A DNA stretch of 64,000 nt, taken from NCBI GenBank assembly GCA_039566865.1, contig CM076949.1, positions 17,522,501 to 17,586,500 on the forward strand, read 5' to 3'. Source of the stretch: Aurelia coerulea. Lineage: Eukaryota; Cnidaria; Scyphozoa; Semaeostomeae; Ulmaridae. The notes under the pieces were generated by a model. It made no database searches. It was given only the letters and a program-made list of their open reading frames with translations, and had not been told where the DNA came from. The first letter of the stretch is position 1, and the number at the start of each line of letters is the position of its first letter. The translations under genes were made by a program, and so were the position numbers. Of this stretch, positions 22,291-34,465 are shown in pieces.

Positions 22291-25200
22291 TCATTTAACA
22301 GTGACATCCAATAGGGAAGTTCCATATTGGGAAAGTCTGTCTTTGCTGTATCGGACGAATAACGGAGGTTGATAAATCGGAATCGGATAACTTGGATTTA
22401 TCGGTCTTGGATACATTGTCAATTGGTGTGGTGCCTGCATCATATTTACGACTGGAAATGAACTTGGATTTCCTAACGAGGGGTACTGCAAATACTCTGG
22501 CGGCCTAATCACACGACGTGGTCTACTACGAACTTCAGGTGACGGGCCTACATCTGTCGAAAACGATGTTTCGGGCGATGAAATTGCTGCGTTCGGCATA
22601 TCTGGTTCGTTTTGAACATCATCATCGTTCTCGAGATTATAAGGCTCGTGTGGAGGTTCTTGGACGTTGTTAGTGTCTGGTTCAGCATCTGTATCTTGCT
22701 GCACGTTTGTTTCAGGCGCATAGAACGGGGTTGGCGGTCGAGGCCAGCTTGACTGCCTTCTCGGTTCATGATCTTGAAAACAAAGGATGATTTCCTCGTC
22801 ACTGTCGGGATCCTCCTGCAATTTCTCGTGACTTTCATGGCTAACGTCGTTGTTTCGTGATACTGCTAGTTGCTGACGCGTTTTCCGAGGTCGTTTCTGC
22901 TTTGGTTGCTGAGTAGGTTCAAGCGGTAAATCGTCACATGGTAATAGAAGATTCCGATGTAAAGTGCGCATACGTCCGTCTGGATTCCGTTCAGATACTA
23001 CTTGGTATACGGGTGCGTTTTCTTCGACACGTTTGATAACTCGATAAATCTCCTGTTCCCAATGAGAGCGTAATTTTCCTGGTCCGCCTTTTTCGTTTAG
23101 ATTTCGTACAAGTACACGATCATCGGGTTGCAAAACTGTAGAACGAACACGTCTATCATATTGCTCCTTGCTCTGACGTTGACCATCTTGGGATCGTTTC
23201 GAAGCTAGTTGGTATGCTTCTGTCATCGCTTTACGCCACTTGCGAGTATACTCAGGATAATTCTCAGTGCTGTTTCGACCTGCAGTTGGTTTCGTATCGA
23301 ATATGAGGTCAATAGGTAGTCTCGGAGAACGACCAAACAACAAAAAGAATGGTGAGAATCCTGTTGATGCATGTTTCGTGCAATTGTATGCGTGTACAAC
23401 CTTATTAAGATACTCTCTCCACCGCGATTTCTTTTGCTCTGGAAGTGTGCGTAGCATGGCGAGTAATGTTTGATTGAACCTTTCTACCTGTCCGTTTCCC
23501 TGTGGATGATATGGGGTGGTCCTGGAATGACGTACTCCGCAAATCTTCTCTAAACTATTGAGTAATTGATTCTCGAACTCTCCTCCCTGGTCATGGTGAA
23601 TACGAGCGGGATACCCAAATTTTAGGATAAAGTCGTTGTACAGCTTCTCAGCGACGGTATGTGCTGCTTTGTTTTTCGTTGCATAGGCCTGTGAGTACCT
23701 AGTGAAATGATCCACCAAGACGAGAATATATTCATATCCGCCAACACTGCGTTCAAGATGAACAAAGTCGATTGAAATTAATTCAAAAGGTTGAGTTGTC
23801 ACAATACTTGTCATAGGTGCTCTCGATTGTACATGTGGACGTTTTTGTTTCAAACATGGGCAAACACGAGTGGTGTAATGTTCGATATCATTGCGCATAC
23901 CTGGCCAATAAAATCGTTGGTTAGCGAGTTGAAAAACTCTTTCGCTGCCTAAGTGACCCATTTCATCATGGAGTTCTCGGTAAACTAAAGTACGATACTT
24001 GGTCGGCAAAACTATTTGATCGTATTCGCTGGTTTTTCGCCTAAGAACACCGTCAGAATCAATGTGAAGTTTGTCCCAGTCTCGCAAAAGAGTTTTGGTT
24101 GCACGAGGCTCATCGATACGTTCTTTGTAGCTAGGTTTGGAACCGTTTTCTTTAAATCGAATAACCCGAGATATCGCAAAATCTTGGCGCTGCGACCGTT
24201 GCAAATCGTTTACATCTAAACGAATATCACTAGCTGGTGGTTTCAACTCACTGTCCTGAAGTGTAAAATTGTCTTCATTTGTTGAAAGTGCCGAAACCCA
24301 AACTGTTTCATTGGTAAACTGGCTTGAAGTCGCCGAAACGGTGGTTTGAAATTCGTCATCCGATATTTCTGCTGTACAATCCTTCATGTATTTCTCTATG
24401 TCCAGAGGTATACGAGAAAGAACATCTGCGTCGACATTATGTTTACCGGGCCTGTATTTAATCGTAAAATTGAAATTTGACAAATCAGCCACCCAACGGT
24501 GTCCAGTTGCATTTAACTTAGCGGACGTCATAACATATGTTAGCGGATTATTATCCGTATATGTTGTGAAGGAGGGTGCATAGTACAATAAATCTCTGAA
24601 CTCATCACATATTGCCCATTTTAAAGCCAAAAATTCTAGCTTTCCTGAATGTAAATTGTATCGTTTTTCGGCTGGTGTCAGTGTTCGTGACGCGTAGGAA
24701 ATTACACGCATAACCCCATCTTGACGCTGGTATAGTACAGCACCCAAACCTAACTGGCTCGCATCTGTATGCAATACATAAGGCATGTCATATACAGGAT
24801 ATCCCAAAATGGGTGGACTCGTTAAGCAATCAATCAATTCATCAAGGGAACGTTGGTGAGTGACAGTCCATTCGATTGCTGTTTTCGATGATGGTTGACG
24901 ATTATTTTTCTGATTTCGCTGAGCTCTGAATTTCTTATCATTTAATTTCTTGGCTTTCTCATTGTCAGACTGTTTTAATAGATCAAATAATGGAGCTGCT
25001 TTTTGTGAAAAATTGGCAATGTATTTTCGGTAGTAATTTAAAAGGCCAATAATTCGACGGATATCACCAACAGTTTTAGGCGGGCATTCTTTTAAAGATG
25101 TAATGGCTTTCACGTTTGAAGAATCGATGTTATACCCTTTACTCGAGACGATATGTCCTAAGTACTTGACTTGATTTCGAAACAATTCGCATTTTTTTGG

Positions 25201-27216
25201 TTTCAGTTTTACACCATTTTCACGTAATCTCCTTAAAACTGTACGAATATCTTCAAGATGGGCGTCAAAATCTTTGCTATAAACGAGTACATCGTCCAAA
25301 TATGGGATGCATATTTCATCACGGATACCCTCTAAACATTGTTCCATAAAGCGTTGAAAGCAGCCAGGGGCATTGGAGAGGCCAAAAGGTATACGTTGCC
25401 ACTCATAGAGTCCCCAGGGCGTTATAAAGGCAGTACGATGACGATGTTCTTCCCTCACAAAACCCTGGTGATATGCCTTACCTTGGTCCAAAAGGGTGAA
25501 CCATCTGTTCCCCCCTAAACTTTCTAGGGTGTCTTTTACTCTTGGTAGAGGGTGCCTGTCGGGAATAGTCTTTGAATTCAACTGTCTATAGTCGATACAT
25601 AACCGCAAAGTTCCGTCTTTTTTACGTACACATACTACGGGACTGGAATACTGCGAACGTGATTTCTTGATAAACCCCTTGTTCAATAAATCCTCAACAT
25701 ACTGCTTGACTTCTGGGTATAAAGGTTTGGGGATAGAGGTATAGGTCTGTTGCACTGGCGTGGGATCAGAAAGGTCTATTGGTAACTGCAAACCCTCTGC
25801 GCAGCCTATATCTCCATCTCCTTGTGCAAAAGATTCGGATTCCTCCAAGAGAATTTTAGAAACGCTTTGTTTTTGTTCTGGAGACAACGAACTGAGGTCA
25901 AATTGATTTAAAAATGCTTCATTTTTAGTGTCAATTTCAATAGACGCAGTTTTTGCTTCGATTTTGTGATTTGGCCTCGTTTCCATGCTTGGCCTCGTTT
26001 CCATGTCAAAAGAAGAGCTTCCCTTTTGATCAAAACGAGGTTCACTTTTCAACTTAACGTCTAAAGGCGTCACAGACTTTACAAGCTCAACACGGCCTAA
26101 AACACTTCTACTATTCATCGTTATTGTGTGTTCTGTAGGATTGTAAATCTCGATATTGAGGCGAAAAGATTTACCTTTTGGCAATGAAAATAACGTTTCT
26201 TTGATTTCTAGACAGGAGGGCAACGTACTGTTTTCTTCAGGAATAAAGAGAACTTGTGTTTTAGCATCAAAAGTCTGAGCATTCCCCCTGCAAGTAACTT
26301 TAGAAAACCGTTTTGCTGGCAATACAATTGCGCGTTTTGGAGATTTTATTACGGTCAATTCATCACCTTTCTCTTCAAGAATAATGTCAAGCATAGCTTG
26401 CACTGTTTTGTTAGTAGCTTGTTGAGAGGATTCTTTCACGGAATTCACGAATGCAATATTCTTTACGTCATTGTCTATTGAATTGTATAAAGACGATTTG
26501 ACTATTTCCTCAATAACATTATATCCAATTATCGGATTAGCAATTTTGGTATGAGTAACTAGAAAAGGCACTGTCAAAATATTCTCTCCAAACCCATTCA
26601 TCAATTCAAATTCCAGTTCTACAAATCCGTTGAAGGGCACGGGTGTATCGTTAGCTGCACGTAATTCTAAGTCATTGCCACTGTCGAGTAATTCATTTAG
26701 TTTTCGTAATTCTAGCGAAGGAAAATTCTCCTTCAGAAAACTACTCGAAACCAAAGAGACTTGTGAACCCGTGTCCCAAAATGCACTTGCATTCTGACCA
26801 TTCAGTTTGCATCTAACAATACACTTGTTTCCAACAAGACTTGACAGACGAACTTGTTGTTTTGGTGAAAGGTGACATGCAAAACTATTTGCTACATTTT
26901 CCAACGAGTTCGAATCATTGGGGTCTGGGGTCAACAAATTCAAAGCTTTACAAATCGGACCATGTTCAGACCAATGTTTACGTTGGCAGAGAGGACTACA
27001 ATAATAAACAACTCTACACTGGCTGCAAAGCAAATATTCAGATTCGCTGTTTTCTTTACTGCTACAATAACCACATAACTTTAAATGGGACTTTTCGTTT
27101 TCAGCTACACCATGTCCCTTTGATGCAGCCGTCTCCAGTTTCCCTGTTTGGATTTTCTTTGCTTGCAACCACGCGCAAAATGCTCGCTGGAACCACAGAT
27201 GAAACAATGGTCGCAT
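22291..27216 (-). CDS. pol: Gypsy Pol polyprotein with N-terminal MYND finger
   Basis: The ORF of 1,641 residues overlaps gag in the -1 frame, so the start Met is not the real one; it should be made as Gag-Pol by frameshifting. Residues are numbered from the ORF start. A MYND-type zinc finger spans 48-89 (CGYC ... CSQC ... YYC ... C ... HWSEHGPIC). The aspartic protease has WDTG at 147-150. Reverse transcriptase covers about 490-670, with [20 protein letters not shown] and the catalytic YLDD at 639-642. RNase H follows ([13 protein letters not shown] ... YTDNNPL). The integrase has an HHCC finger and D, D, E residues ([19 protein letters not shown]), then a GPGKL-type C-terminal domain and a Pro-rich tail. 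There are no internal stops. A short [12 protein letters not shown] duplication sits at 406-415. Confidence 0.93.
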   Translation of the reverse strand: MRPLFHLWFQRAFCAWLQAKKIQTGKLETAASKGHGVAENEKSHLKLCGYCSSKENSESEYLLCSQCRVVYYCSPLCQRKHWSEHGPICKALNLLTPDPNDSNSLENVANSFACHLSPKQQVRLSSLVGNKCIVRCKLNGQNASAFWDTGSQVSLVSSSFLKENFPSLELRKLNELLDSGNDLELRAANDTPVPFNGFVELEFELMNGFGENILTVPFLVTHTKIANPIIGYNVIEEIVKSSLYNSIDNDVKNIAFVNSVKESSQQATNKTVQAMLDIILEEKGDELTVIKSPKRAIVLPAKRFSKVTCRGNAQTFDAKTQVLFIPEENSTLPSCLEIKETLFSLPKGKSFRLNIEIYNPTEHTITMNSRSVLGRVELVKSVTPLDVKLKSEPRFDQKGSSSFDMETRPSMETRPNHKIEAKTASIEIDTKNEAFLNQFDLSSLSPEQKQSVSKILLEESESFAQGDGDIGCAEGLQLPIDLSDPTPVQQTYTSIPKPLYPEVKQYVEDLLNKGFIKKSRSQYSSPVVCVRKKDGTLRLCIDYRQLNSKTIPDRHPLPRVKDTLESLGGNRWFTLLDQGKAYHQGFVREEHRHRTAFITPWGLYEWQRIPFGLSNAPGCFQRFMEQCLEGIRDEICIPYLDDVLVYSKDFDAHLEDIRTVLRRLRENGVKLKPKKCELFRNQVKYLGHIVSSKGYNIDSSNVKAITSLKECPPKTVGDIRRIIGLLNYYRKYIANFSQKAAPLFDLLKQSDNEKAKKLNDKKFRAQRNQKNNRQPSSKTAIEWTVTHQRSLDELIDCLTSPPILGYPVYDMPYVLHTDASQLGLGAVLYQRQDGVMRVISYASRTLTPAEKRYNLHSGKLEFLALKWAICDEFRDLLYYAPSFTTYTDNNPLTYVMTSAKLNATGHRWVADLSNFNFTIKYRPGKHNVDADVLSRIPLDIEKYMKDCTAEISDDEFQTTVSATSSQFTNETVWVSALSTNEDNFTLQDSELKPPASDIRLDVNDLQRSQRQDFAISRVIRFKENGSKPSYKERIDEPRATKTLLRDWDKLHIDSDGVLRRKTSEYDQIVLPTKYRTLVYRELHDEMGHLGSERVFQLANQRFYWPGMRNDIEHYTTRVCPCLKQKRPHVQSRAPMTSIVTTQPFELISIDFVHLERSVGGYEYILVLVDHFTRYSQAYATKNKAAHTVAEKLYNDFILKFGYPARIHHDQGGEFENQLLNSLEKICGVRHSRTTPYHPQGNGQVERFNQTLLAMLRTLPEQKKSRWREYLNKVVHAYNCTKHASTGFSPFFLLFGRSPRLPIDLIFDTKPTAGRNSTENYPEYTRKWRKAMTEAYQLASKRSQDGQRQSKEQYDRRVRSTVLQPDDRVLVRNLNEKGGPGKLRSHWEQEIYRVIKRVEENAPVYQVVSERNPDGRMRTLHRNLLLPCDDLPLEPTQQPKQKRPRKTRQQLAVSRNNDVSHESHEKLQEDPDSDEEIILCFQDHEPRRQSSWPRPPTPFYAPETNVQQDTDAEPDTNNVQEPPHEPYNLENDDDVQNEPDMPNAAISSPETSFSTDVGPSPEVRSRPRRVIRPPEYLQYPSLGNPSSFPVVNMMQAPHQLTMYPRPINPSYPIPIYQPPLFVRYSKDRLSQYGTSLLDVTVK

Positions 27217-28574
27217 TTCACGGCTTCATCTTTCGCAATACAAGACTCACAAGCTGACGGGGGTCTTCTTGACTTCCCTGAACTTCTCGTATTTTCTGGC
27301 TGTTGTGAATTCATAGCATCTTTGATCATAGCGACATCCGCCTGCACAGCTTCCAATGAGGCAAGCAGCGTGTTTTGTTTGGTGGCTTTTGTTTCCTTTG
27401 TTGTTTGCTTGTCTGCAACTTCAGTGGCTAGAACTGAGGCTTGGTTGTTCTTTGCAGGGCGTTTCCTGGTTCCAAATTTGTTGCTTCTCTCGTTCTCTGT
27501 TGTCATCGCGACGTTGACTTCACGTATCAAAACTTCGTCTGAAACGCGCGACATTTCCAAAAACGGGCGCATACGGGTACGTATCGCATCATCGGCTAAA
27601 CCTGTTTCTACAGCATTAATGAATACATTCTGAACCAAATTATCATCATAACGAATTTTTGATTCTTTTTCTTCACTTGCAAGCAAAATGTGTTGCCTAA
27701 GCTTTAGAGCTCTCATCAAGAAATTAAGTGCGGTTTCATTAGGCTCCTGTACCACATTAGTAAGTTCTTGGTATGCCTCTGTGGCAGACTTTTCGCAGTA
27801 GTGGCTGCGTAAAATCTGTCGCAGTTCTTGCAAGCTTAGATTTTTCATGCCTTCCAAATACGATTTTAAATGAAGTTGAGGTGAAATAGCATTTATCACA
27901 GCATCGACAATTTCTCTCTCGGGATAACTTTTTTCAATTGCACTGTCTATTTGTTTGTTTAAACTTGTGAAAGACAGGCGATTTTTCTCGTTTGAAATGA
28001 CTCCCTGAATTTTTAGATCTTTGAAACGAAAGACATTTGGGGCTGAATTTTGCGTTGGGGCCTTTGTTTCAGAAGTAAATACTTCCTTACCTCTTTTATT
28101 TGGTTTGAGGGGCGATGAACTGCGGATTGGGTCTGAGATACGAGAACTTGGAGGCTTGGTAAGCTTCTGAATACGATCTTTAGCTTCTGAAATCTTTTCC
28201 TCCTGCAACTGCAGCATTTTCAAGAAATCTTCCTGCATCAACGTATACTCTTGCTTCGCTTTCTCCAATTCTTCGCCTTCGCTTGTACTTCCTTCTTCAT
28301 CGCTCGTGTCTCTCGATTCTTCAAGGGGTGGAGGTCCGCCTTTGAGAAACACCAACAAATCACCCAAGGTCTTCATGATTGCCTGATCTTCCTCAGGTTC
28401 ACCTTCGCCCATTTTTGAACAGATGTTTTCTAATTCTTCTCTTATCTTGTTTATTGTTTGCCTCTTCGTTTTGCCTGCATCTTCGATTTTTAACATTGTT
28501 GTTATTTCTCTAAGTTTCCCATCAGTTGTACTGTACAGAACGCTTTCAATGGACAACTGTAGCTCCTCGGCCAT
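27105..28574 (-). CDS. gag: Gypsy Gag polyprotein
   Basis: The 489-residue ORF is the structural Gag of the gypsy element, which assembles the particle and packages RNA. The N-terminal 150 residues are acidic and helical ([20 protein letters not shown]). A capsid-like region follows, with [26 protein letters not shown] and [16 protein letters not shown]. Near the C-terminus are two Cys clusters: [16 protein letters not shown], and a CCHC knuckle [14 protein letters not shown]. The last 40 codons overlap pol in another frame, and the GGGAAAC heptamer lies about 30 bases before the TAG stop. The first Met was chosen because it is the first ATG of the frame and lies about 120 bases after the primer binding site. 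Confidence 0.88.
   Translation of the reverse strand: MAEELQLSIESVLYSTTDGKLREITTMLKIEDAGKTKRQTINKIREELENICSKMGEGEPEEDQAIMKTLGDLLVFLKGGPPPLEESRDTSDEEGSTSEGEELEKAKQEYTLMQEDFLKMLQLQEEKISEAKDRIQKLTKPPSSRISDPIRSSSPLKPNKRGKEVFTSETKAPTQNSAPNVFRFKDLKIQGVISNEKNRLSFTSLNKQIDSAIEKSYPEREIVDAVINAISPQLHLKSYLEGMKNLSLQELRQILRSHYCEKSATEAYQELTNVVQEPNETALNFLMRALKLRQHILLASEEKESKIRYDDNLVQNVFINAVETGLADDAIRTRMRPFLEMSRVSDEVLIREVNVAMTTENERSNKFGTRKRPAKNNQASVLATEVADKQTTKETKATKQNTLLASLEAVQADVAMIKDAMNSQQPENTRSSGKSRRPPSACESCIAKDEAVKCDHCFICGSSEHFARGCKQRKSKQGNWRRLHQRDMV
27138..27144 (-). promoter_or_regulatory. -1 ribosomal frameshift heptamer GGGAAAC
   Basis: On the minus strand the gag frame reads CAG GGA AAC, so the heptamer is phased G GGA AAC, the X XXY YYZ pattern. 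Slipping back one base moves ribosomes into pol (next codons CTG GAG ACG), which is the frame change needed (-1, from the ORF coordinates). A downstream stem or pseudoknot was not obvious by eye. Confidence 0.75.
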
Positions 28575-28690
28575 CTTCGAGAGCTCACTCTTATCCCTTA
28601 TCGGTCTTCAGCAAACTTTTCCAAAACTGTTTTTCAAACTACTGCAGCATACATAGGCCTGTAGGGGGTAGCCGTTAAAACAACAAACTA

Positions 28691-28703
28691 CCCTCTGCTA
28701 CCA
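28691..28703 (-). promoter_or_regulatory. Primer binding site for initiator tRNA-Met
   Basis: The minus strand reads TGGTAGCAGAGGG, which matches the complement of the 3' end of metazoan initiator tRNA-Met (TGGTAGCAGAGG). It lies just after TCTGACA, a plausible LTR end (about 28707), as expected for a gypsy element. Confidence 0.75.
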
Positions 28704-28706
28704 AAA

Positions 28707-28960
28707 TGTCAGACCTATATTATGGCGAACCATGAGACGAACACATAAAATTGAGTTAACTGTTGTGTGGTAGCGTATTTTAACTGTAACTCTAAAATCA
28801 CGATCATGTCTTACTTACTTTTACTCGTTCGTAACATCAATATAACAAAAGCGAATGTTCCTCCCACTTGGACGGGGGTTATGAGCAATGGCTCATATCC
28901 TACAACATTCCACATATTATGTCTTACACGCATTCATAAGAGTCCGGCGAAGCTGTAAGA
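28707..28960 (-). repeat. Putative 5' LTR of the gypsy element
   Basis: Defined only by its position before the primer binding site and a CA-3' end at 28707. A possible TG start is TGTAAGACAT near 28930. No second copy was found, so length and limits are inference. Confidence 0.4.
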
Positions 28961-28984
28961 ACTGTCATGAATTGCTACGAGCGC

Positions 28985-29031
28985 TTAACCCTATTGTACC
29001 CGGGGGGGGGGGCAAAAAATGCCCCCCCCCC
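28985..29031. mobile_element. piggyBac-like MITE end with GC hairpin
   Basis: TTAACCCTATTGTACCC is followed by a poly-G run, CAAAAAATG and a poly-C run. The TTAACCCTATT tip matches the element at 344-1223. The opposite terminus was not found, so only this end is annotated. Confidence 0.6.
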
Positions 29032-29182
29032 AACCAAACTTTTGATTATAAAACAGAGAGGAAAGAGAAAAATGAGCTGAAACATCCATGACTTTTCCTA
29101 ATTTTTAATTGGCATTAACAATCCATACAAACGCTTAAGATTTCATAAGAACCCTCACGAACTTGAAACTTTATGAATACAA

Positions 29183-29707
29183 CCCTAATCCTACCGGGCT
29201 CTTTTTGATCTAACATAGCCGGGGGGGGGGGTGCTTTCCACCCCCCCTCTATAAATAGCCGTAGACTAATGGGAAATCATTGAAACTTGGCAAGGGCGTA
29301 GTCCTAACTATTCTTAGCCGATGGGTAGTTTTGGGCATGGCCACTTCATTAGGTGACGTCACTATAACGTCATAATGCCAGAAAATGTCAAAATATATGG
29401 TTTTCCAGATTATTTGTTCTAAAAACGGTAATATGAATGACTTTTCCCATTCTTATTTGGCGTATTATTCATTTCTAATTCAAATTTGATGCATAGAGGT
29501 GCTTTTAGATTGTTATTTTGGAAGAAAACGACAAAAATTGATGACGTCATATCTAAAAACTGTTTTTCTGCAAAAAATTAATAATGATTGGCTCAAAATG
29601 CTTTTAAAGTATTGCATAACGCAATTCTATGCATTTTTAACAAAATCTGTTGGAAAAAACTTCAAAATTTGCCAAAATGACCCAAAATGGCGGCCCGAGT
29701 GACGTCA
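29183..29707. mobile_element. Second copy of the 344-1223 MITE family (one end clear)
   Basis: AACCCTAATCCTACCGGGCT, a spacer of CTTTTTGATCTAACATAG type, a poly-G run, TGCTTTCCA and poly-C repeat the layout of the left end at 344. The interior again holds TGACGTCA palindromes (29354, 29542, 29700). The right terminus is not recognisable; 29707 is only the last shared motif. Confidence 0.6.
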
Positions 29708-30117
29708 TCATTTAAGAATGCTTACGTCAGCAAATTCCATTGTTATTGACAACAATAGAAAGCTAATTGCTTGCTGATTCCTTAAAAGAATTCTTCCGAG
29801 TACGGAGATGTTAAGTTATGAAAACACTTTACTGTATGGAGATGGACTATTGGAAACTGTGTGGGATGACAGAACGATCTGAGTGATCTATTTCTGTTTG
29901 AATGTGATCGCATCAAATCGTGGTATGATTTCTGACAGAGATTAATCGATGATTGATCAGCCAATCAGTGAACATATTGAAGTTTTAATAAAGTCAGCGA
30001 ATAAAAGATGTGAAGAATTTGGAAAGCTATGGATGAAATACCCAAATCAAAGTTGCCTGCTTTGGCAAACACGTTCAAGAAATTGGATGAACTTCTATGG
30101 TTAAAGAAATGGAAAGT
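29708..30117. other. Intronic stretch, nothing recognised
   Basis: AT-rich sequence without a credible ORF or repeat. Confidence 0.4.
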
Positions 30118-30302
30118 GGGACTAGTTGTCACCCAGGTAAGTTGTCACAGTGACAGACTGAATGCTAACAGCAACTGACAAAACATTTGTAGATGACGTT
30201 TTCTGGAAGTGTATGATGTACTTCTCCCAAATTAGCAAAAGTAGAAGCAATCAATGCATTAAATGAGAGTGTTACAACTTGTCTCCGTGACAACAGATCC
30301 CC
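30118..30302. mobile_element. Small foldback MITE, about 185 bp
   Basis: The left arm GGGACTAGTTGTCACCCAGG and the right arm, inverted, GGGGATCTGTTGTCACGGAG, align over about 30 bp, continuing into a second AAGTTGTCAC copy. No ORF. Superfamily unknown. Confidence 0.6.
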
Positions 30303-30737
30303 TTCTCACCAAAAGAAGGAATTCACATCCTGTTAAGATTTAAAGTGGTTTTCATCATATCCAACCATTCCATGATTGCAATAAGCCATTGCAAACCTTT
30401 TAGTTGTAAGGGAAAGGGGCCAATAATGACAACGTTTTAGATGTAGCATTGATTGGAGAACAATATTTTCACATACTGAAAGATTTTTCCATGGGACACA
30501 CACAACAGAGTTTGAAATACGTGAAACGCAGCTAGCCGTCTTTGCCGAAAGCAAGGTACATTAAGTCGGTATTGTTTGTTGAGTACCATGATATGATCGG
30601 TGCACCCCATAATTAGTGCTGTGTGCACGTAAACAGGAGTTGCAAAGATACGATGCTATAATACGACGTAGATGTACATAGCTTATAGTGATTGAAATAC
30701 AGTATACTTCTTACAAGTCTTTTCTTACTGGTACATG

Positions 30738-31240
30738 AAAATAGCACCAACAAAAGAAGATACGATTATTCTAAGCTTGTATTGGGGTTTGGGGCATCGT
30801 CACCGCTTGCAGTTGAATCAAGTGGCTATCAATGCCGTGAGTGTGTATTGTAAATAGGATACAATGCACTATTTGCAACAAAGCATTTCGTTAATGTTTG
30901 TATCAACATCAAAGGCATCAGAAACACACAAAATGATTCTTTGTTTTGTGTTAGGTTTGAAGCTTTATCGCGTGCTGTTAAATCAAGTGAAGAGGATACA
31001 ATGCACAAGACTACGTACAAAACGGAACATGTCAGTATTTTTTTCCGAGACTTTACTTACCATAACATCTAAAGCAGCAGAAACGGAAGATGATTCTAAG
31101 TTTTGCATTGGTTTCCGAGTTTCATTGTTTGCAGTTACAACGAGTGGCTTTCAATAACCTGGGTGTGTCTTGTGATTTAAATATAATGCATTATATGCAA
31201 GGAAACAATATTTTGGCATTCACTTTACTTACCACAGTAT
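30738..31240. repeat. Three degenerate tandem units of about 160 bp
   Basis: Three successive segments share the order: AGAAAC/AAGA-rich start, GATTCT, TTGTATTGG/TTGCATTGG-like, then GCAGTT(G/A)AATCAAGTGGCT-like, then ATACAATGCA. They begin near 30738, 30905 and 31063. Divergence is high, so this is an old tandem amplification. Confidence 0.5.
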
Positions 31241-31859
31241 GAAAAGCAAGAGAATACACATTATGAAATCTTTGAATGTCATCACTTCTTTCATATTGAG
31301 TGATCACTCAGCCCGGCTAATCGTAACTGAATATCTGATTAGCCATTTGGTAGCAGCGATTGCAGAAACCTGTCCGACATAGCTAGATGCCTTAGCAAAC
31401 TAAGGTACCTAATACCCTCATCATGTATTATGCATGTAACGGAATGAATTTCAACAGAGTACGCTAAAATATGGACTAGTCCATGTTATTAATAATGAAT
31501 CACCTAGTTTACGGCATGCTAATGTTTATAGCATCTTCATTCTCGTGATAAATCTATGGGTTGATAACAGCATTCACACTTTTCGTCAACTTACGTTTAT
31601 ACCAGCAGGGCTCTCTTTATACCTTCAGGACGACGGGTCATTTAAAGTGCAACGCATGTAAACTAATGCGGGTGAAAGTATAGTCGGCATTATTTTGCGG
31701 TAAAGCCTCAGTGGTGGTTCGAATCATATGACTAATTCACACTGGTCTTTTTAATTTATGCAGGTAAGTCAGAGTAATCAAATGCGAAATTTCTAAATTT
31801 GGAAGTTTGTGCAATTGAAGAAATTTGATTAGCAAAGGAAAATAAACAAAGTCAGTGCT
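31241..31859. other. Intronic stretch, nothing recognised
   Basis: No ORF or repeat could be supported. A GGTTCGAATC motif at 31715 resembles a tRNA B box but lacks a matching A box and cloverleaf. Confidence 0.4.
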
Positions 31860-32570
31860 CTGCTATCCAGGTGCCTTTAACAAGGATAGATTTTGTAAGA
31901 CAAATAGTATCAGTTGCATTTGATTGGCACCGGAACTCAAGGCAATTAGCGTTTGCAGACAAGGAACCTCTTCTCAACCAATAATTCGAAACAAACAAAG
32001 CCACCAAAGTTGCCCTAAAAACAGAAGGGTAAACTGTCGCATTGTGCACGCGAAAGGTGGTTTTTGAGAAAATTCAGTAGTTTGTAACGAAATAAGAAGG
32101 ATGAATCTAAAGATTTACTTGATAGACTTTGTTTATTTGATTCAGAAGCTGATAAGTAATTGCTTCACTTAAACCCTAATTATATGAGAATTCCAATGCC
32201 TTTTGCTCACCCTCTGAATCAAATAAATAAAATACACGAGGTAGATTTTTCGACTTATCCTTCTCCTTTTGTTATAACCTTGCCTGACATCCCTTAAGAT
32301 CACTTTTCGCGTGCACAAGGCCAAATTTTACAGAAAGCTCTCTTTGTTAAATTCAGCCGACAGGATAGGGCAATAACATTTTGAGCAATTAAGTTTTTGG
32401 TTTTGCAAAGAATCGACGCCAATGCTATGCTCCTATTATTACGAGAGTGCAAAAATAAAACGGCGCAGATCAAGGCGCACTTGACGAAACAATAGAAATA
32501 CAGTTGCCTTTTTTGGGAGCAACCTTTGATAAACCTAGCGTTCATTGAGCTATTAAAACAATCAATATTG
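31860..32570. repeat. Imperfect large inverted repeat
   Basis: Around a centre near 32180, GTGCACGCGAAA (about 32045) faces TTTTCGCGTGCAC (about 32306), and TTTATTTGATTCAGAAG (32131) faces CTCTGAATCAAATAAAT (32214). Part of the left arm (31905-32010) resembles 61325-61430, so it is probably an old foldback element present at least twice. Limits are approximate. Confidence 0.5.
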
Positions 32571-32617
32571 TACCGGGTGGTTCAATAAAAACAATCCCCG
32601 TCTGCATTGCTCCCTAT

Positions 32618-33411
32618 ACCGGGTGTCTCAGAAAAAAGTACCCCCTTTTGACTGGAAATAGGAACCAAGCAATAAGATATCGTTGCTCCCCGACTTCACA
32701 GCTAAATTTATCAATGTTCAGCTTAGATGCACATACCTTGCATTTAGAAATCGTCCACCAAACACCGGAGATACAGGTTCGCAAAGTCAAAATTTACAGT
32801 GCTCCTAAAGCCAGAGGTTTTGAAAAAGGGCCTCGTCATGATTTGTATCGTGGACATTTTCCAAAGTACCTGTAGACTTTAAGTTTCCGTGTTTTGCTTT
32901 TGAAAAGAATAAAGGATGCATGGACATGGCACTGATCAAACAAATATAGTAAAAATGTGGTAAGAGTGGTAAAGTCGTGCCACATCTCCAAAATAAGCAT
33001 GCATGTGCTCCTTTTCCTCTTCTTTAATACAAAACACTTGGGATCGAATGCAATGCAAGGACCATTTCCTCAAAAGAAAAGTTACTTCAAGAACAATTGA
33101 AGTAATTCAAGGTATAAATCTTTTCAAAAATAAAAAGTAAAGGTCAAAGTCGAAAATTCGTTTGAAAAATGCCTGTTTGTTGTCAAATTATGGCTAGGCT
33201 ATTTCTCAAAACCTCTGGTTTCAGGTGCACTCCAAATTTTCACCTTGTGGACTCATATCTCCGGTGTTTGGTAGTCGATTTCCAAATGTAAGGTATGTGC
33301 ATTTAAGTTGAAGACCAACAAATGTAGCCATGAATTCAAAAAGTCCAGAAATATTATCGTTTTGTTGCCTCGTTGAGTCAAAAGGGGGTACATTTTTTGA
33401 GACACCCGGTA
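32618..33411. mobile_element. Foldback DNA element, ACCGGGTGTC family, copy A
   Basis: It begins ACCGGGTGTCTCAGAAAAAA and ends with the inverse TTTTTTGAGACACCCGGT, with TA on both sides. The inverted arms are long, about 220 bp, and include TCAAAAGGGGGTAC, CACCGGAGAT and CTCAAAACCTCTGG on the right with their counterparts on the left. The centre has no ORF. Two other elements in the window have the same layout (35172 and 53878). Confidence 0.8.
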
Positions 33412-34465
33412 TATCAAGACAATAACATTTGCAAATATATTATTTGATGGAATAGATATTTTCAGATTCACGTTGAAGTTTTCCTAGCTGAAATCGGCTA
33501 CTCCGCTTTGAAATTATAAAGGATCTTCTATAGAGGGCCCGATGACCCCTAAGGCAACTTCGAAAACGGCGGCGTAAAATCGTGATAAAAATTTTCTTAA
33601 TATTTCTGCCTTACAGTGATGACCTATGCACGCTTTGGCATGTAGTGTTATCCCTTTTGGAAAATGAAAGCGCCGTCCCTGCTGCGAGCATGAATAAATT
33701 TTTCCAGGCGATTTCATCTTGCCAAGAAGAAGACATGTGCTAACCCGTGTTGAAGTCATTGCTGTAAAGGGAGAAATAGTTCAAAAATTTGATCCTGATT
33801 TATGACATTTTTTGGGGTTTCTTGAAGAGGCTTTCTCGAACAACTCCTTCATATTTCAGAACGGAGTGGCCGATTTCTGTCAAGTAATTTGGGAAATCTA
33901 TTTGAACATATTCACTATCACGCACTGTATTTGGCAATATCATTGCCTTGGGGGTTTCATCTTGCCAAGAAGCGGTGGCGTTGCAAAAGGTGATTGCTTT
34001 TGCTTCCTTACACGACATGCTTGATACTTTTACTTTCATTTACTTCCAAGTAATAATACTCGGCTGGTTGAATTTGAATTGAAATTCATCACTGTTTTGA
34101 TCGTCAAAAGGAGCGCAAAGATAATTGTTTTTGTTTCAGTTCAAATAGTCATTTCTTAAAGGTGTCAGATCATTTCAAACATTTAAAATACAACCAAATG
34201 GGCACTAAAATTGCTAGATCATCATTAGTCATCAATCTAGACTTTCGCATAATTCATAACTGCATGAAAAGAAATTATTCAAGAACAGCGGTTAGTTTTT
34301 TTAAAACAAACAAGTGGTCGCATTGAGGGCAGATGACTCAGAAACAAGATCCACCTGTTAGATTTTAAGTGAGGCTATGGGCAATTATGATCAAGTGAAC
34401 ATTTATGAACTTCTCCAGTTCCTGGAGTGGATTTCATTTCATCTCTTTTCATCTAATGCTATTTA
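33412..34465. other. Intronic stretch with a weak internal repeat
   Basis: TTTCATCTTGCCAAGAAG occurs twice (about 33711 and 33957) in loosely similar surroundings. No gene is recognisable. Confidence 0.4.

Larger units (their letters stand above)
22291..28960 (-). mobile_element. Ty3/gypsy LTR retrotransposon in intron 1
   Basis: Reading on the minus strand the order is: a putative 5' LTR (about 28960-28707), primer binding site (28703-28691), gag (28574-27105), a -1 slippery site (27144-27138), and pol (to 22291). The order protease, reverse transcriptase, RNase H, integrase defines the Ty3/gypsy group. Gag and pol are open throughout, so the element is fairly young. No matching 3' LTR is visible below 22291, so the copy is probably truncated or recombined at that end, and the outer 5' boundary is only approximate. 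It lies in the same orientation as the host gene. No envelope-like ORF was seen. Confidence 0.85.

Noticed and set aside
31700..31740. tRNA gene suggested by GGTTCGAATC
   Set aside because: No A box at the right distance and no cloverleaf could be drawn.
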